Assembly (NCBI RefSeq): GCF_002797895.1 | Contig: NZ_PGES01000001.1 | Coordinates: 930,001 to 994,000 of the forward strand | Direction: 5' to 3' | Origin: Janthinobacterium sp. 67 | GTDB lineage: Bacteria > Pseudomonadota > Gammaproteobacteria > Burkholderiales > Burkholderiaceae_D | Length of the DNA stretch: 64,000 nucleotides | In this document: piece after piece, positions 62,975-64,000 of the stretch | Layout: each line of letters begins with the position of its first letter | Position numbering within the stretch: the first letter of the stretch is position 1 | The notes under the pieces: model-generated | Databases searched by the model: none | The model's input: the letters and a program-made list of their open reading frames with translations, nothing else | What the model was told of the DNA's origin: nothing | Made by a program: the position numbers and the translations under genes

Positions 62975-64000
62975 ATGGATACCGCCGGCCGCCGCTATCT
63001 TGTCTGCTTTCTCGCCTGCGTGTTCCTCGTGCTGGGCGGCATCTCGTTGCTGAACTACCACGTCGATCCCTACCTGCTGCACCAGTGGGACAGTCCCTTG
63101 TTGCAGCGCCCGCGCCAGCTCAATGAAAAGCTCGGCGCCTGGGCCAAGACCTATGCCGTGGCGCGCTACCGGCCCGCCGTCATCTACATCGGCAATTCGC
63201 GCACGGAACTGGGCCTGCCGACGGGCGTGCGCGCCATGTTCGGCGGCAAGAGCGTCTTCAACAGCGCCGTGTCCGGCGCCTCGATCGGCGACGCCATCCG
63301 CCTGGCCGAGCATGCGGCCAGGGTCAGCCGCGTCGAGACCATGGTGTGGGGCATCGACGCGCCCACGTTTTCCCTGGACATGGGCGCGGCGCGCGTGGAA
63401 GACAGCCTGACGGGCGGCGGACACGGCTTTTTCGCCCGGCGCGCCCTCGTCAACCTGAAGCGCGGCCTGACCCTGGACATGACGGAGGACAGCGTGCGCA
63501 TCCTGACCGGCAATGCCGGCGATACCTGCCGCTCCAACCTGGCCTTGTATGGCCAGCGCGACGAGACGTGCACGATCAAGGGCATACGGCACTGGCTGGG
63601 GACGGCGGACGCCATTCCCGTGCGGCTGCAGGAATTTGGCGATGGCATGGGGCCGACGCCGCCATCGACACCGGCGCTTGACGCCAGCATAGGCAAGCTG
63701 TGCCGGAGCGGCCTGCGCCTGCGCATGTACATCAATCCCACGCACGCGCTGACCTTGTACGCGCTGCACTGGCGCGGCAAGTGGGACGCCATGCAAGGCT
63801 GGCAGCGCGGCCTGGTGCGGATCGCCGAGCGCCACCGCCAGCAGGGCTGCGACGTGCGCCTGTACGATTTTTCCGGCTTTAACAGCATCACGACGGAAGC
63901 GACGCCGCTCGTCAGCGGCAAGCCCGACATGCATTATTACTGGGAAGTGTCGCACTACCGGGACAACGTGGGTCGTTTGATCCTGGCGCGCCTGTTTGGC
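62975..64000 (+). CDS. AlgJ/AlgX-like MBOAT partner protein (partial, runs off the right edge)
   Basis: The frame is open from ATG 62975 to the end of the window (342 codons). It has an N-terminal signal anchor (YLVCFLACVFLVLGGISLL) and an extracytoplasmic domain with VIYIGNSRTELGLP, FNSAVSGASIGDAIRL and MYINPTHALTLYALHW, a pattern seen in SGNH-like proteins encoded after MBOAT acetyltransferases. It probably completes acetyl transfer to the polysaccharide in the periplasm. It follows the MBOAT stop by 2 bases. The C-terminus is missing. Confidence 0.82.
   Translation, partial: MDTAGRRYLVCFLACVFLVLGGISLLNYHVDPYLLHQWDSPLLQRPRQLNEKLGAWAKTYAVARYRPAVIYIGNSRTELGLPTGVRAMFGGKSVFNSAVSGASIGDAIRLAEHAARVSRVETMVWGIDAPTFSLDMGAARVEDSLTGGGHGFFARRALVNLKRGLTLDMTEDSVRILTGNAGDTCRSNLALYGQRDETCTIKGIRHWLGTADAIPVRLQEFGDGMGPTPPSTPALDASIGKLCRSGLRLRMYINPTHALTLYALHWRGKWDAMQGWQRGLVRIAERHRQQGCDVRLYDFSGFNSITTEATPLVSGKPDMHYYWEVSHYRDNVGRLILARLFG

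Overview
The window reads as chromosome of a GC-rich betaproteobacterium, most probably Oxalobacteraceae of the Janthinobacterium/Massilia/Duganella kind. This rests on strong G/C third-position codon use, dense ATGA-coupled operons, an exosortase A (XrtA/PEP-CTERM) type exopolysaccharide locus, and housekeeping genes (purL, nadB, purT, fdx) with betaproteobacterial-looking products. The genus is an inference. There are no rRNA or tRNA genes, CRISPR arrays or insertion sequences that I can support.

Left part (1-13.5 kb). After the 3' end of purL comes an AT-rich minus-strand gene for a two-domain anti-phage dCTP deaminase, clearly unlike its surroundings in base composition. It is followed by an Amj-type lipid II flippase, a TerB protein, a set of small exported proteins (two are tandem paralogues) and a LuxR-type regulator. 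From 6.9 to 13.4 kb lies a five-gene plus-strand operon: VWA protein, PP2C phosphatase, a membrane-spanning Ser/Thr kinase with a periplasmic tail, and two paralogous exported MORN-repeat proteins. The first three genes match the TerY-P (VWA/PP2C/kinase) triad. The kinase's membrane topology and the twin exported MORN proteins suggest an extended, trans-envelope version, and this is the best candidate here for an undescribed system.

Middle (13.5-45 kb). nadB is followed by epsB-like sugar transferase, prsK and prsR, the PEP-CTERM-associated initiating transferase and sigma54-type two-component system. Then come mixed genes: hemerythrin-like protein, a 24-residue membrane peptide, lipoprotein, M13 peptidase, ferredoxin, LpxO-like hydroxylase, thioesterase, chemoreceptor, MFS/LysR pair and a serine hydrolase. 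A complete type I secretion locus (34.0-42.0 kb) encodes one Cys-free RTX protein made of three tandem units of about 311 residues, then its ABC exporter, membrane fusion protein and outer-membrane factor. purT, a DUF6678-like gene and a frameshifted remnant follow.

Right part (44.8-64 kb). This is the bulk of an XrtA-type exopolysaccharide cluster. A minus-strand arm carries GNAT, ACP, hydrolase 2, hydrolase 1, glycosyltransferase and TPR protein. A plus-strand arm carries acyl-CoA ligase, PLP-dependent decarboxylase and asparagine-synthase-like protein. A convergent minus-strand pair encodes a polysaccharide deacetylase and an O-antigen ligase-like protein. A further plus-strand arm carries a GT2-GT4 fusion, flippase, GT4, MBOAT O-acyltransferase and a partial AlgJ-like protein that runs off the right end. 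The transferase/prsK/prsR module sits about 25 kb away, so the locus is split. The exosortase gene itself is not in the window.

A 27-bp palindrome with GGGTCAGACCC-type arms occurs three times (near 2973, 13456 and 18803). The third copy forms part of the C-terminal coding sequence of prsK.
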